Assembly: GCA_964490435.1 (NCBI GenBank)
Contig: CAZBCF010000005.1
Coordinates: 1-50,144, forward strand
Source: IMCC26077 sp964490435
GTDB taxonomy: Bacteria; Actinomycetota; Actinomycetes; Nanopelagicales; Nanopelagicaceae
Direction: 5' to 3'
DNA: 50,144 bases
This document shows positions 25,562 to 32,236 of the stretch, piece by piece. The notes under the pieces are model-generated. The model was not told the DNA's origin. It saw only the letters and a list, made by a program, of their open reading frames with translations, and did not search any database. Within the stretch, counting starts at the first letter, position 1. Each line of letters opens with the position of its first letter. Position numbers and translations under genes: made by a program.

Positions 25562-26791
25562 GTGAAGCCGCTCAAGAGCAAGCGTCAATTTCCAGATATT
25601 CCCCACTTAGTCGGGTTGATTGACTGGAAGTGGCCGACCTTTCGACGTACTAAACGAAAGATAGATAAAGCCGTCACTATCTATGACCTCCAGAAGATGG
25701 CAAAGAAGCGCGTACCGCAAGCCACATACGATTACGTTGAGGGTGGCGCTCAACGCGAGATTAGTTATGCCCGCTCACTTGAGGCGTTCAAGAATCTCGA
25801 ATTTAACGTTCGCGTGCTACGTGATATCTCAAAGATAGATACCACCACCGAGGTATTCGGCAAGAAAGTAGATTTCCCAATGATCTTTGCTCCCACCGGA
25901 TATACCCGATTCATGTATCACGTTGGCGAGCCAGCAGTTGCTGCAGTCGCAGAAGAAAATAACATGATCTATTGCTTATCCACTATGGGTACAACCGCAC
26001 CAGATGAATTAGCGGCATCAGTTCCTGGGGTGCGGCGATGGTTTCAGCTATACATGATGCAAAATCGTGAACAAAGCCTTGCGATGATCAACAATGCGAA
26101 AGCGCATGGATTCGAGACTTTAGTCATTACTGTCGACACTGCGGTATCTGGACATCGACCCCGAGACATCCGAAATGGATTAACTATTCCGCCACGTTTA
26201 GGATTGCGTACCATCGCATACGTGGTAGCCAAACCTCGTTGGTGGATCAACTTGCTCACCACGAAGAAATTGGAGTTTGCTGTCTTCCGTGGCTGGGATA
26301 AGCCCCTGGCTGAATTGGCATCACACATCTTCGATTCATCAATGACCTTTGATGATTTGGCATGGGTGAAATCGGTATGGCAGGGGCCCTTGGTTATAAA
26401 GGGTATCCAATCGGTCGAAGATGCCCTTAAATGTAAGGCGGCAGGCGTTGATGCAATCGTGCTCTCGAACCACGGTGGGCGCCAATTGGATCGGGGAACG
26501 GTCCCGCTGGAAATACTCCCCGAAGTGGTCGCTGCAGTAGGTGGCGATCTCGACGTCTACATCGATGGCGCCATCATGAGCGGACAGGATATTTATGGCG
26601 CCATTGCTCAGGGTGCGAAGGGGGTAATGGTTGGTCGTGCCTACCTCTACGGCATCATGGCTGGCGGCCAATATGGAGTGCAAAAAGCGCTTGACATTTT
26701 GCGAAAAGAATTCATCAACACCATGCAACTATGTGGAGTGAAGAATCTTGCCGAAGTGCGCGAACTCGGCGCAAGAATAAGAGTGCGATAA
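25562..26791 (+). CDS. FMN-dependent L-2-hydroxyacid oxidase/dehydrogenase (LldD-like)
   Basis: 409 residues from a GTG start. Seen: 'VPQATYDYVEGGAQREISYARSLEAF', 'FPMIFAPTGYTR', 'VRRWFQLYMMQNRE', 'GPLVIKGIQSVEDALKCKAAGVDAIVLSNHGGRQLDRGTVPLEIL' (catalytic His and Arg) and 'YIDGAIMSGQDIYGAIAQGAKGVMVGRAYLYG' (FMN phosphate). All family residues are present. Likely oxidises L-lactate or a related 2-hydroxyacid to the 2-keto acid. L-lactate is the known end product, with pyruvate, of non-phosphorylating L-fucose oxidation. Last gene of the operon; ends 4 bases from the convergent permease gene with no terminator visible. Confidence 0.92.
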   Translation: MKPLKSKRQFPDIPHLVGLIDWKWPTFRRTKRKIDKAVTIYDLQKMAKKRVPQATYDYVEGGAQREISYARSLEAFKNLEFNVRVLRDISKIDTTTEVFGKKVDFPMIFAPTGYTRFMYHVGEPAVAAVAEENNMIYCLSTMGTTAPDELAASVPGVRRWFQLYMMQNREQSLAMINNAKAHGFETLVITVDTAVSGHRPRDIRNGLTIPPRLGLRTIAYVVAKPRWWINLLTTKKLEFAVFRGWDKPLAELASHIFDSSMTFDDLAWVKSVWQGPLVIKGIQSVEDALKCKAAGVDAIVLSNHGGRQLDRGTVPLEILPEVVAAVGGDLDVYIDGAIMSGQDIYGAIAQGAKGVMVGRAYLYGIMAGGQYGVQKALDILRKEFINTMQLCGVKNLAEVRELGARIRVR

Positions 26792-26795
26792 ATCG

Positions 26796-27560
26796 CTACT
26801 CTTTGACTGCGCCACTGAAGATACCGCGCGCAATAGTTCGTTGCGATGCTAAATAAAGAAGTACTGATGGAATGACCATCATGAGCGCAATCAACGTTGT
26901 ACCTTGACCATAGAAGGCTTCAATCCCAATAGACAAGATTGATTTTGATGGTTCAGCCAAAAGAACTCTTGGTAATTGATAACTATTCCACAAACCCACA
27001 AAAGCAAAGAAGGTGACTACTGAAATCAAGGATTTGGAGAGTGGAATACCTAGATGCCTATAAATTCCAACATCACCCAATCCATCGATACGACCCATCC
27101 CTACGAGATCTGGTGGCAACACGGAGGAGTAGTAAAGGTATGACAAGAAAGCACCGAACGGAAAATAGGATGAAGCAAGAATCAACCCTAGTAATGTGTT
27201 GTTGAGGTGAATTCGATCAATAAGCACATACAAAGGCATGGCCATCGCAGTAATTGGGATAAGCATCGTCACCAATGTTGAGAAGAGAAGTAGCCGCCGA
27301 AAAGGAACATCCAATACGGCCATCACAAAGCCTGCTGTTATGCACGTCACGACGGAAATGCCAAGAGCCGAAAGAACGAATATCGAGGTGTTCTTCAACC
27401 AAATAAAGAAGACGCCGTTGTCGTAATAGACAATTGGAGAAAAGATCATCCGCCCGACATCTCGCAAAATCCACAATAAAGGGATCGATGCCCACAAAGT
27501 GATTATAAAAAGTGTGATTTTAATGAGACGGCTGTTGCGCCGCTGCGCTCCTATTTCCAC
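26796..27560 (-). CDS. Second MalG-type ABC permease, diverged EAA loop
   Basis: 254 residues, GTG start overlapping the preceding permease gene by 10 bases. Clearly a paralogue of the permease at 17442: 'YFPFGAFLSYLYYSSVLPPDLVG' against 'YPFGAFLSYIYYSTTIPPELYE', and the same C-terminal 'R.IARGIFSGAVKE' ending. The EAA loop is worn: 'LVGMGRIDGLGDVGIYRHLGIPL' has lost the Glu-Ala-Ala core but keeps Asp-Gly. Shorter by about 50 residues at the N-terminus. Whether it still couples to an ATPase is unclear. Confidence 0.85.
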   Translation of the reverse strand: MEIGAQRRNSRLIKITLFIITLWASIPLLWILRDVGRMIFSPIVYYDNGVFFIWLKNTSIFVLSALGISVVTCITAGFVMAVLDVPFRRLLLFSTLVTMLIPITAMAMPLYVLIDRIHLNNTLLGLILASSYFPFGAFLSYLYYSSVLPPDLVGMGRIDGLGDVGIYRHLGIPLSKSLISVVTFFAFVGLWNSYQLPRVLLAEPSKSILSIGIEAFYGQGTTLIALMMVIPSVLLYLASQRTIARGIFSGAVKE

Positions 27561-28384
27561 GTTGATTTGCTCTTTTTCATGAAGTCAGTATTTAGTACGA
27601 AAAGAAATGCAAGTATCACATTTGGAATCAACATAATGAGCGAAAGTGCTACGCCACCAGCAAAGTCTGCGTTCTTGAACGCGTATCCGAAGGCAATCTG
27701 GCTCGGCGACCAATCTGTAGTCATGTTAGTCGACTGCAATAGGTTGGGTTCGTTGAAGATCTGCATGGCACTGACGATTATCAAGATAACCATGTATGCC
27801 ACGTACCTGCTGATCATCGGCAATTTCAGCCGAATCGCTAGTTGAAAACGGTTACACCCATCGACAATCCCCGCCTCGAGGACTTCTTGCGATATCGAAC
27901 GCAATGACCCGTACTGAATGACTATCCAACTACCAATCCCCGTAGAGAATGAAATCACGCCGATGAGCCAACGAATGTTCGACTTATTCCACACTACGTC
28001 ATAGCCAACTACTTCAGTCCAAAAAAGAACCGCAACCGCGGTAGGAATCAGCCCTGGAATGAGAAAAAGTAGACGCATCAGATTGTTATATTTGAAATCT
28101 ACCGAATCGAGCAGCAATGAGACTGCCAAGACGGTGATGATCATCAGTGGCACAAAAATCGCCAATAGAAAGAGAATATTTATCAGAGCAGGGCCAACTC
28201 GAAAATCATCGAGAATCTTGATGAAAGTCTCGTAACCGCCCTCCATATTTATCCATGAAGGATTTCTCACTTCGAGAATTCCATAGCCTATTGGGACAAT
28301 GCCACAAAAAAACATAAAGACCACGTAAGGTAAAATCAAAAGCGATGGAACTATTCGGCTTTTTCGCCTAAGGCTCACCACCAA
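27551..28384 (-). CDS. Second MalF-type ABC permease
   Basis: About 277 residues, six membrane helices. EAA loop 'EVLEAGIVDGCNRFQLAIRLKLPMI' and the neighbouring 'GSWIVIQYGSLRSIS' match the first MalF-type permease closely, so the pair arose by duplication. The start is not certain: the only candidates are a TTG at 28384 and GTGs at 28381 and 28378, with no clear SD. No solute-binding protein lies beside this pair. It follows the Nramp-like gene by 15 bases on the same strand. Confidence 0.85.
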   Translation of the reverse strand: MVVSLRRKSRIVPSLLILPYVVFMFFCGIVPIGYGILEVRNPSWINMEGGYETFIKILDDFRVGPALINILFLLAIFVPLMIITVLAVSLLLDSVDFKYNNLMRLLFLIPGLIPTAVAVLFWTEVVGYDVVWNKSNIRWLIGVISFSTGIGSWIVIQYGSLRSISQEVLEAGIVDGCNRFQLAIRLKLPMISRYVAYMVILIIVSAMQIFNEPNLLQSTNMTTDWSPSQIAFGYAFKNADFAGGVALSLIMLIPNVILAFLFVLNTDFMKKSKSTWK

Positions 28385-28399
28385 ATCATATATGAAAAA

Positions 28400-29659
28400 T
28401 CACGAGAAGATCGTGGTTCCGATGAGCATTAGTGCGCATATCAACATGATGAGAAAAGCGATGTTTAACATAGTTCGAGAGAGTCGTCCGCCACTGAGAT
28501 CACCCATTACCGCACGATTCCTCGAGATGCGAGCAATTATTAAGATGAGCGGTACTGCAACCAAACCGTTGATGACTGCGGCAAAAACAAGTGACTTAAT
28601 TGGATCTATACCAACTAAAGTGATGAGCCAGCCAGCAACCGTGGCGAAAATGATTACACCGTAAAATTGACGCGCTTGTTTGAGTTTGTAATCTAATCCC
28701 TCGCGCCAGCCAAAAGCCTCACTCACCGCGTAGGCAACTGATCCGGCGAGAACTGGAATGCCAAGTAGACCCATGCCTATCACGCCAATTGCAAAAAGGA
28801 CTTTTGCCAGAGTTCCTGCATGCGGAAATCCTTGAACTAGTGGTTCGAGGGCTTTCGCGGCATCTGCGGCGGTACCGATATTGGTGACCCCATTCTCATG
28901 AAGCACAACAGCAGCCGTGATGATCATGAACCAACTTCCCACTTGAGAGATACTCATACCTACGGCGGTATCTTGCCGAATCTCCTTTATATCGCGTTTT
29001 TTCTTATGATTATTTTCAGAATAATTGCTTTCTTCGACTTCTTCTGCGGTCTGCCAAAAGAACATGTACGGGCTTATAGTCGTACCAAGTACCGCGACGA
29101 TCACATACCAATATGCAGAATTCCACTGGAGTTGTGGAATGAACGTTGCCTTGAAAACATCGAGCCAATTGTTTGTCACAATCAGAGCGACGGCTACATA
29201 AGAGAGTAGCGAAAGTGAAAGTACCTTCAAGAACTTCGCGTACGAGTGGTAACCAATGAATATCTCTAGGCTAAGCACGATGACCATGAATAAGGTTGAA
29301 AGCAATGGAACAGGCAGTGGAATCAATAAGTTCAAAGAAGCGCCAACTGCGGCAAAATCCGCCCCGATATTGATGATATTTGCGACGACGACGAGCCCCA
29401 CGACGAGAAAAAGCACCTTTTTAGAGAAGAGTCGTGAGGTCACCTTCACAAGGCCCTGGGAGGTTGCCGAACCGATACGCGCACAAGCCTCTTGCACTGC
29501 AATCATCAACGGAAGGCAGAGCACTATCGTCCAAAGTTGGCCAAATCCATAGGCTGCGCCGGCTTGAGAGTAGGTAGCAATCCCAGACGGATCATCATCA
29601 GCAGCTCCGGTGATGAGACCAGGTCCAAGCACTCGAACGAATTTTGGGTGACGCTTCAT
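28400..29659 (-). CDS. Nramp-family transporter with non-canonical metal-site residues
   Basis: 419 residues, about eleven membrane helices. The helix-1 motif reads 'AADDDPSGIATYSQAGAAYGFG' where Mn/Fe Nramps have D-P-G-N, and helix 6 reads 'GTTISPYMFFWQTAEEVEES' where they have M-P-H-N. The metal-binding Asp is kept but the Asn, Met and His are gone. This belongs to a divergent Nramp-related clade; the substrate may be Mg2+, another ion or an organic solute, not classic Mn2+. ATG start at 29659. Apparently heads an operon with the second permease pair. Confidence 0.88.
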   Translation of the reverse strand: MKRHPKFVRVLGPGLITGAADDDPSGIATYSQAGAAYGFGQLWTIVLCLPLMIAVQEACARIGSATSQGLVKVTSRLFSKKVLFLVVGLVVVANIINIGADFAAVGASLNLLIPLPVPLLSTLFMVIVLSLEIFIGYHSYAKFLKVLSLSLLSYVAVALIVTNNWLDVFKATFIPQLQWNSAYWYVIVAVLGTTISPYMFFWQTAEEVEESNYSENNHKKKRDIKEIRQDTAVGMSISQVGSWFMIITAAVVLHENGVTNIGTAADAAKALEPLVQGFPHAGTLAKVLFAIGVIGMGLLGIPVLAGSVAYAVSEAFGWREGLDYKLKQARQFYGVIIFATVAGWLITLVGIDPIKSLVFAAVINGLVAVPLILIIARISRNRAVMGDLSGGRLSRTMLNIAFLIMLICALMLIGTTIFS

Positions 29660-29683
29660 CTATCCCTCATGTATAAAGTGTAG

Positions 29684-29723
29684 GACTCTCCACTAGATTT
29701 GAGTCTCTGGTTGAAGAAACCAG
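29684..29723 (+). other. Two small stem-loops upstream of the deacetylase gene
   Basis: GACTC (29684-29688) pairs with GAGTC (29701-29705) across 12 bases, and CTGGTT (29707-29712) pairs with AACCAG (29718-29723) across 5 bases. They lie between the divergent Nramp-like and deacetylase genes. They may be a leader structure or protein-binding sites; evidence is weak. Confidence 0.3.
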
Positions 29724-29769
29724 CGAGGCCGTGCAGAGCGTGCTAGCCAACTATCGTGGAGGGAGTCTC

Positions 29770-30477
29770 ATGGACCGCCGCGATTTTCTTGGATTACTTG
29801 GCGCAAGCACTGTTGGCATATCGATACCAACTCTTATTGCGAAACCCGCCCGTGCGGCAAGCGTGAGAATTCTTCGTGAACTTCCGCAGGCAGATACTAA
29901 ACAAGTTGCCTGGACTGTCGATGACGGCACAAGTCCAGAAGCGGTTAAGCGCTATATCCGACTCGTTGCCGAGAATAACTTACGACTTACCTTTTTTATC
30001 TACTCAGCGATGGGTTCATGGTTAGCAAACAAAAAGGAGTTACAGCCTCTGGTCGATAGCGGACAGATTCAATTGGCGAACCACACTGCACATCATCCAG
30101 CATTAGCCACACTCTCACCAAAAATGATTAAGAAAGAATTGACATCGGCACATAATTTCATCGAGAAACATTTTGGTGTCGATGATCGCCCCTATTATCG
30201 CCCTCCTTATGGAAGTATCAATAAAAAAGTGGTAGAGGCTGCTGCTGAAATCGGTTACACGATGCCGATGCTTTGGTCTGGTTCACTCGGTGATGCCAGC
30301 AATATCCGCGCACCTCGTATTACCCAACTTGCCCGCTCCAGCTTCTACGATGGCTCGATCGTGCTGGCCCATGCCAATAACCTGACCTCATCAACCGTCT
30401 TTCCAAAAATTCTCAAGATTATCGCCGATAAGGAACTGACAACCGTGACACTATCTGACGCCTTTGACGTGATGTGA
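29770..30477 (+). CDS. Tat-exported polysaccharide deacetylase (NodB domain)
   Basis: 235 residues from the ATG at 29770, which has GGAGGGAG about 5 bases upstream; this start puts the twin-arginine signal 'MDRRDFLGLLGAS' at the N-terminus, with a cleavage site near 'PARAAS'. NodB motifs: 'VAWTVDDGTSPEAVKRY' (Asp-Asp), 'LANHTAHHPALATLS' (His-x3-His) and 'RPPYGSINKKV'. Zn-dependent removal of N- or O-acetyl groups from an extracellular glycan, perhaps peptidoglycan. Tat export suggests folding with cofactor before secretion. Confidence 0.88.
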   Translation: MDRRDFLGLLGASTVGISIPTLIAKPARAASVRILRELPQADTKQVAWTVDDGTSPEAVKRYIRLVAENNLRLTFFIYSAMGSWLANKKELQPLVDSGQIQLANHTAHHPALATLSPKMIKKELTSAHNFIEKHFGVDDRPYYRPPYGSINKKVVEAAAEIGYTMPMLWSGSLGDASNIRAPRITQLARSSFYDGSIVLAHANNLTSSTVFPKILKIIADKELTTVTLSDAFDVM

Positions 30478-30532
30478 TCTTTTTCAAGGTGCGACTGAAT
30501 GCACTTGTACCTACCCTTGCATTGTGCAAACG

Positions 30533-31039
30533 ATGCAAAAACTAGGCGTAGCCGTGCTTGCTACGACTCTATGTATTCTCGGAACACCAGTACACGCTCA
30601 TCAACCGGTTGAGTTGCGTCCTAGTGATCGCACCCCGGCTGCTGGTCCGCTATTAGTCGATGGCACTATCTCTTTTGCCATCACGATGTCCTTCTCAAAA
30701 TCAAAGCAAGTCCGGGCTTTTCGAGCCGGTTTTGCCGAGGGTGATCCATTAGCGCTTCAACTGTTGATTTACGACGAGAAGCCGGAGCGAAATTTGAAGA
30801 AGCGAGAGTTGCCCCTCGTGAAAGTCACGAGTCCCTCCGGAAAATCCTTCACATTGCCAATCTCAGAGCGGACGCCGTTCTATGAACCATGGGGCAAGCG
30901 CAATTACCTCTATCTCGGTCGGACCACCCGCACCGCTGAAGCCGGCATTCACTCATTCGAGATCATCGCTCGTGCACCGGGTCGGTTCATCGTGGCGGTA
31001 GGTCAACGGGAAATTCCCGGCGAAGTACAGCGCGATTAG
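30533..31039 (+). CDS. Secreted protein of unknown function
   Basis: About 168 residues with a signal peptide ending 'LGTPVHAHQPV'. A GTG at 30524 would add three residues. The mature part looks like an all-beta domain: 'GPLLVDGTISFAITMSF', 'LPLVKVTSPSGKSFTLPISERTPFYEPWGKRNYLYLGRTT', 'AGIHSFEIIARAPGRFIVAVGQREIPGEV'. The last segment resembles a jelly-roll or PPC-like fold, but I recognise no family. Stands alone on the plus strand, about 55 bases after the deacetylase gene. Confidence 0.72.
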   Translation: MQKLGVAVLATTLCILGTPVHAHQPVELRPSDRTPAAGPLLVDGTISFAITMSFSKSKQVRAFRAGFAEGDPLALQLLIYDEKPERNLKKRELPLVKVTSPSGKSFTLPISERTPFYEPWGKRNYLYLGRTTRTAEAGIHSFEIIARAPGRFIVAVGQREIPGEVQRD

Positions 31040-31158
31040 TCGCTGTCCGTTTTGTCGGGTGATGCTGCGATTTATGAGTCTCTCCTGAGGAAATGCTGGG
31101 TTGTGAGCCTCCTTCCTTCTACCATGTGGTCAGTTCCCGAACTCACTAAGGAGAATAA

Positions 31159-31413
31159 ATGAGCGTTCCAGGTGCTCCGCAACGAACAAACGGTATGGCA
31201 ATCACAGGCTTTGTATGTAGTTTCCTCTGCTGGCCACTAGGTCTGATCTTTAGCATCATTGGTATGTCGCAAACCTCTAAAGATCCCTCACAAGGCGGTC
31301 GAGGACTCGCGATTGCAGGTTTGGTCATCTCTATCGTCTCAATTGTCCTGACTTTCCTCCTCTGGGGCACAATCGCAGCCCTCATCGGAATGGACGCTTC
31401 GACAGATATCTAA
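31159..31413 (+). CDS. DUF4190 membrane protein
   Basis: 84 residues with two membrane helices and the DUF4190 pattern 'NGMAITGFVCSFLCWPLGLIFSIIGMSQTSK..QGGRGLAIAGLVISIVSIV'. AAGGAG lies 8 bases upstream of the ATG. The family is common in actinobacteria and has no known function. The 120 bases before it hold no clear promoter or structure that I can name. A DUF2752 gene follows after about 40 bases. Confidence 0.85.
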   Translation: MSVPGAPQRTNGMAITGFVCSFLCWPLGLIFSIIGMSQTSKDPSQGGRGLAIAGLVISIVSIVLTFLLWGTIAALIGMDASTDI

Positions 31414-31454
31414 TCTCTGAAACGGCAAGAAAAAGAAGAGCACGACATTAGACA

Positions 31455-31883
31455 GTGGAGCGAACTACGTCGATTGTGAGATCTCGGCAGATCTCACATC
31501 TCTTAGTTCGCTCCGCGGTTTTTAGCGCTACATTTTTTATCACGAACTTTGCAGCACTCAAGACTGATAATTTCAATGACGGCCCAATTCTCTGCACTTT
31601 TCGGCGCGTCACTGGATTGCCATGCCCATTTTGTGGCACGACCAGAGCATTTGGCGAGCTTGCACAGGGCAATCTCATTTCCAGTCTAACCTTGAACCCA
31701 CTCGCTCTCGTACTCACCGCTCTCGCACTTCTCTGGGTCCTCCAACCACGACTACTTCAGATGATTAAGGATCGAATTGTCCAATTTTGGTGGCGTATCA
31801 CAGAAGGTGAACGAGTGACTCTCGCATTTATAGTGTTCGTGAGTTTCTGGCTTGCGAACCTGCCTCGTATGCTCAATGCTTAA
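31455..31883 (+). CDS. DUF2752 membrane protein
   Basis: 142 residues with two or three membrane helices and the DUF2752 signature 'CTFRRVTGLPCPFCGTTRAFGELAQGNLISSLTLNPLAL'. The reading frame offers only GTG at 31455 or GTG at 31476 as starts, and both lie inside the long inverted repeat at 31457-31514, which is unusual. No strong SD is seen. Function of the family is unknown. Confidence 0.82.
   Translation: MERTTSIVRSRQISHLLVRSAVFSATFFITNFAALKTDNFNDGPILCTFRRVTGLPCPFCGTTRAFGELAQGNLISSLTLNPLALVLTALALLWVLQPRLLQMIKDRIVQFWWRITEGERVTLAFIVFVSFWLANLPRMLNA
31457..31523 (+). other. Long two-part inverted repeat plus T-run over the DUF2752 start
   Basis: Outer arms GGAGCGAACTA (31457-31467) and TAGTTCGCTCC (31504-31514) are perfect complements. 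Inner arms TGTGAGATCT (31475-31484) and AGATCTCACA (31489-31498) are also perfect, around a 4-base loop CGGC. The side loops are 7 and 5 bases. A run of five T follows at 31519-31523. As RNA this makes a very stable hairpin over both possible start codons and looks like an intrinsic terminator or attenuator; as DNA it could be an operator pair or a cruciform. Confidence 0.85.
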
Positions 31884-31926
31884 GGTGTATTAACTTTTTA
31901 TAAAACCGACTTCTTAAGGAGCCTCT

Positions 31927-32226
31927 GTGAAAAAGACGACCGCTGCGCTTGCGCTTACTATTTCGCTCGCCGCCTCACAAATGATTGCCAACCCAGCTCA
32001 TGCAGGTAAAGGGTGCGTGACTCCTAAAGAATTCAGTAAAGCAAAGACTGGTATGTCAATAAAGGCAGTTGCAAAATTATTTGGCACCAATGGATCTGAG
32101 ATGTCACGAACTGAGGGCTTCGGCACCGTCGTCGTAATTCGCGATTACAAGGCCTGCACTACTTTTGGCGTCGTAACTATCCTTTTCACTGATGGCAAGC
32201 TCGAGACTAAGAGTGGAATCTTCTAG
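31927..32226 (+). CDS. Small secreted SmpA/BLIP-like protein
   Basis: 99 residues, GTG start with AAGGAG 8 bases upstream. Signal peptide 'KKTTAALALTISLAASQM' ending near 'NPAHAGKG'. The mature part 'CVTPKEFSKAKTGMSIKAVAKLFGTNGSEMSR' and 'FTDGKLETKSGIF' fits a single repeat of the BLIP/SmpA-like fold (helix-helix-beta), with one Cys pair. These domains mediate protein-protein contacts at the cell envelope. It is convergent with the giant protease gene, 10 bases away, and may be related to it, but nothing proves that. Confidence 0.75.
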   Translation: MKKTTAALALTISLAASQMIANPAHAGKGCVTPKEFSKAKTGMSIKAVAKLFGTNGSEMSRTEGFGTVVVIRDYKACTTFGVVTILFTDGKLETKSGIF

Positions 32227-32236
32227 AAAAAATACG

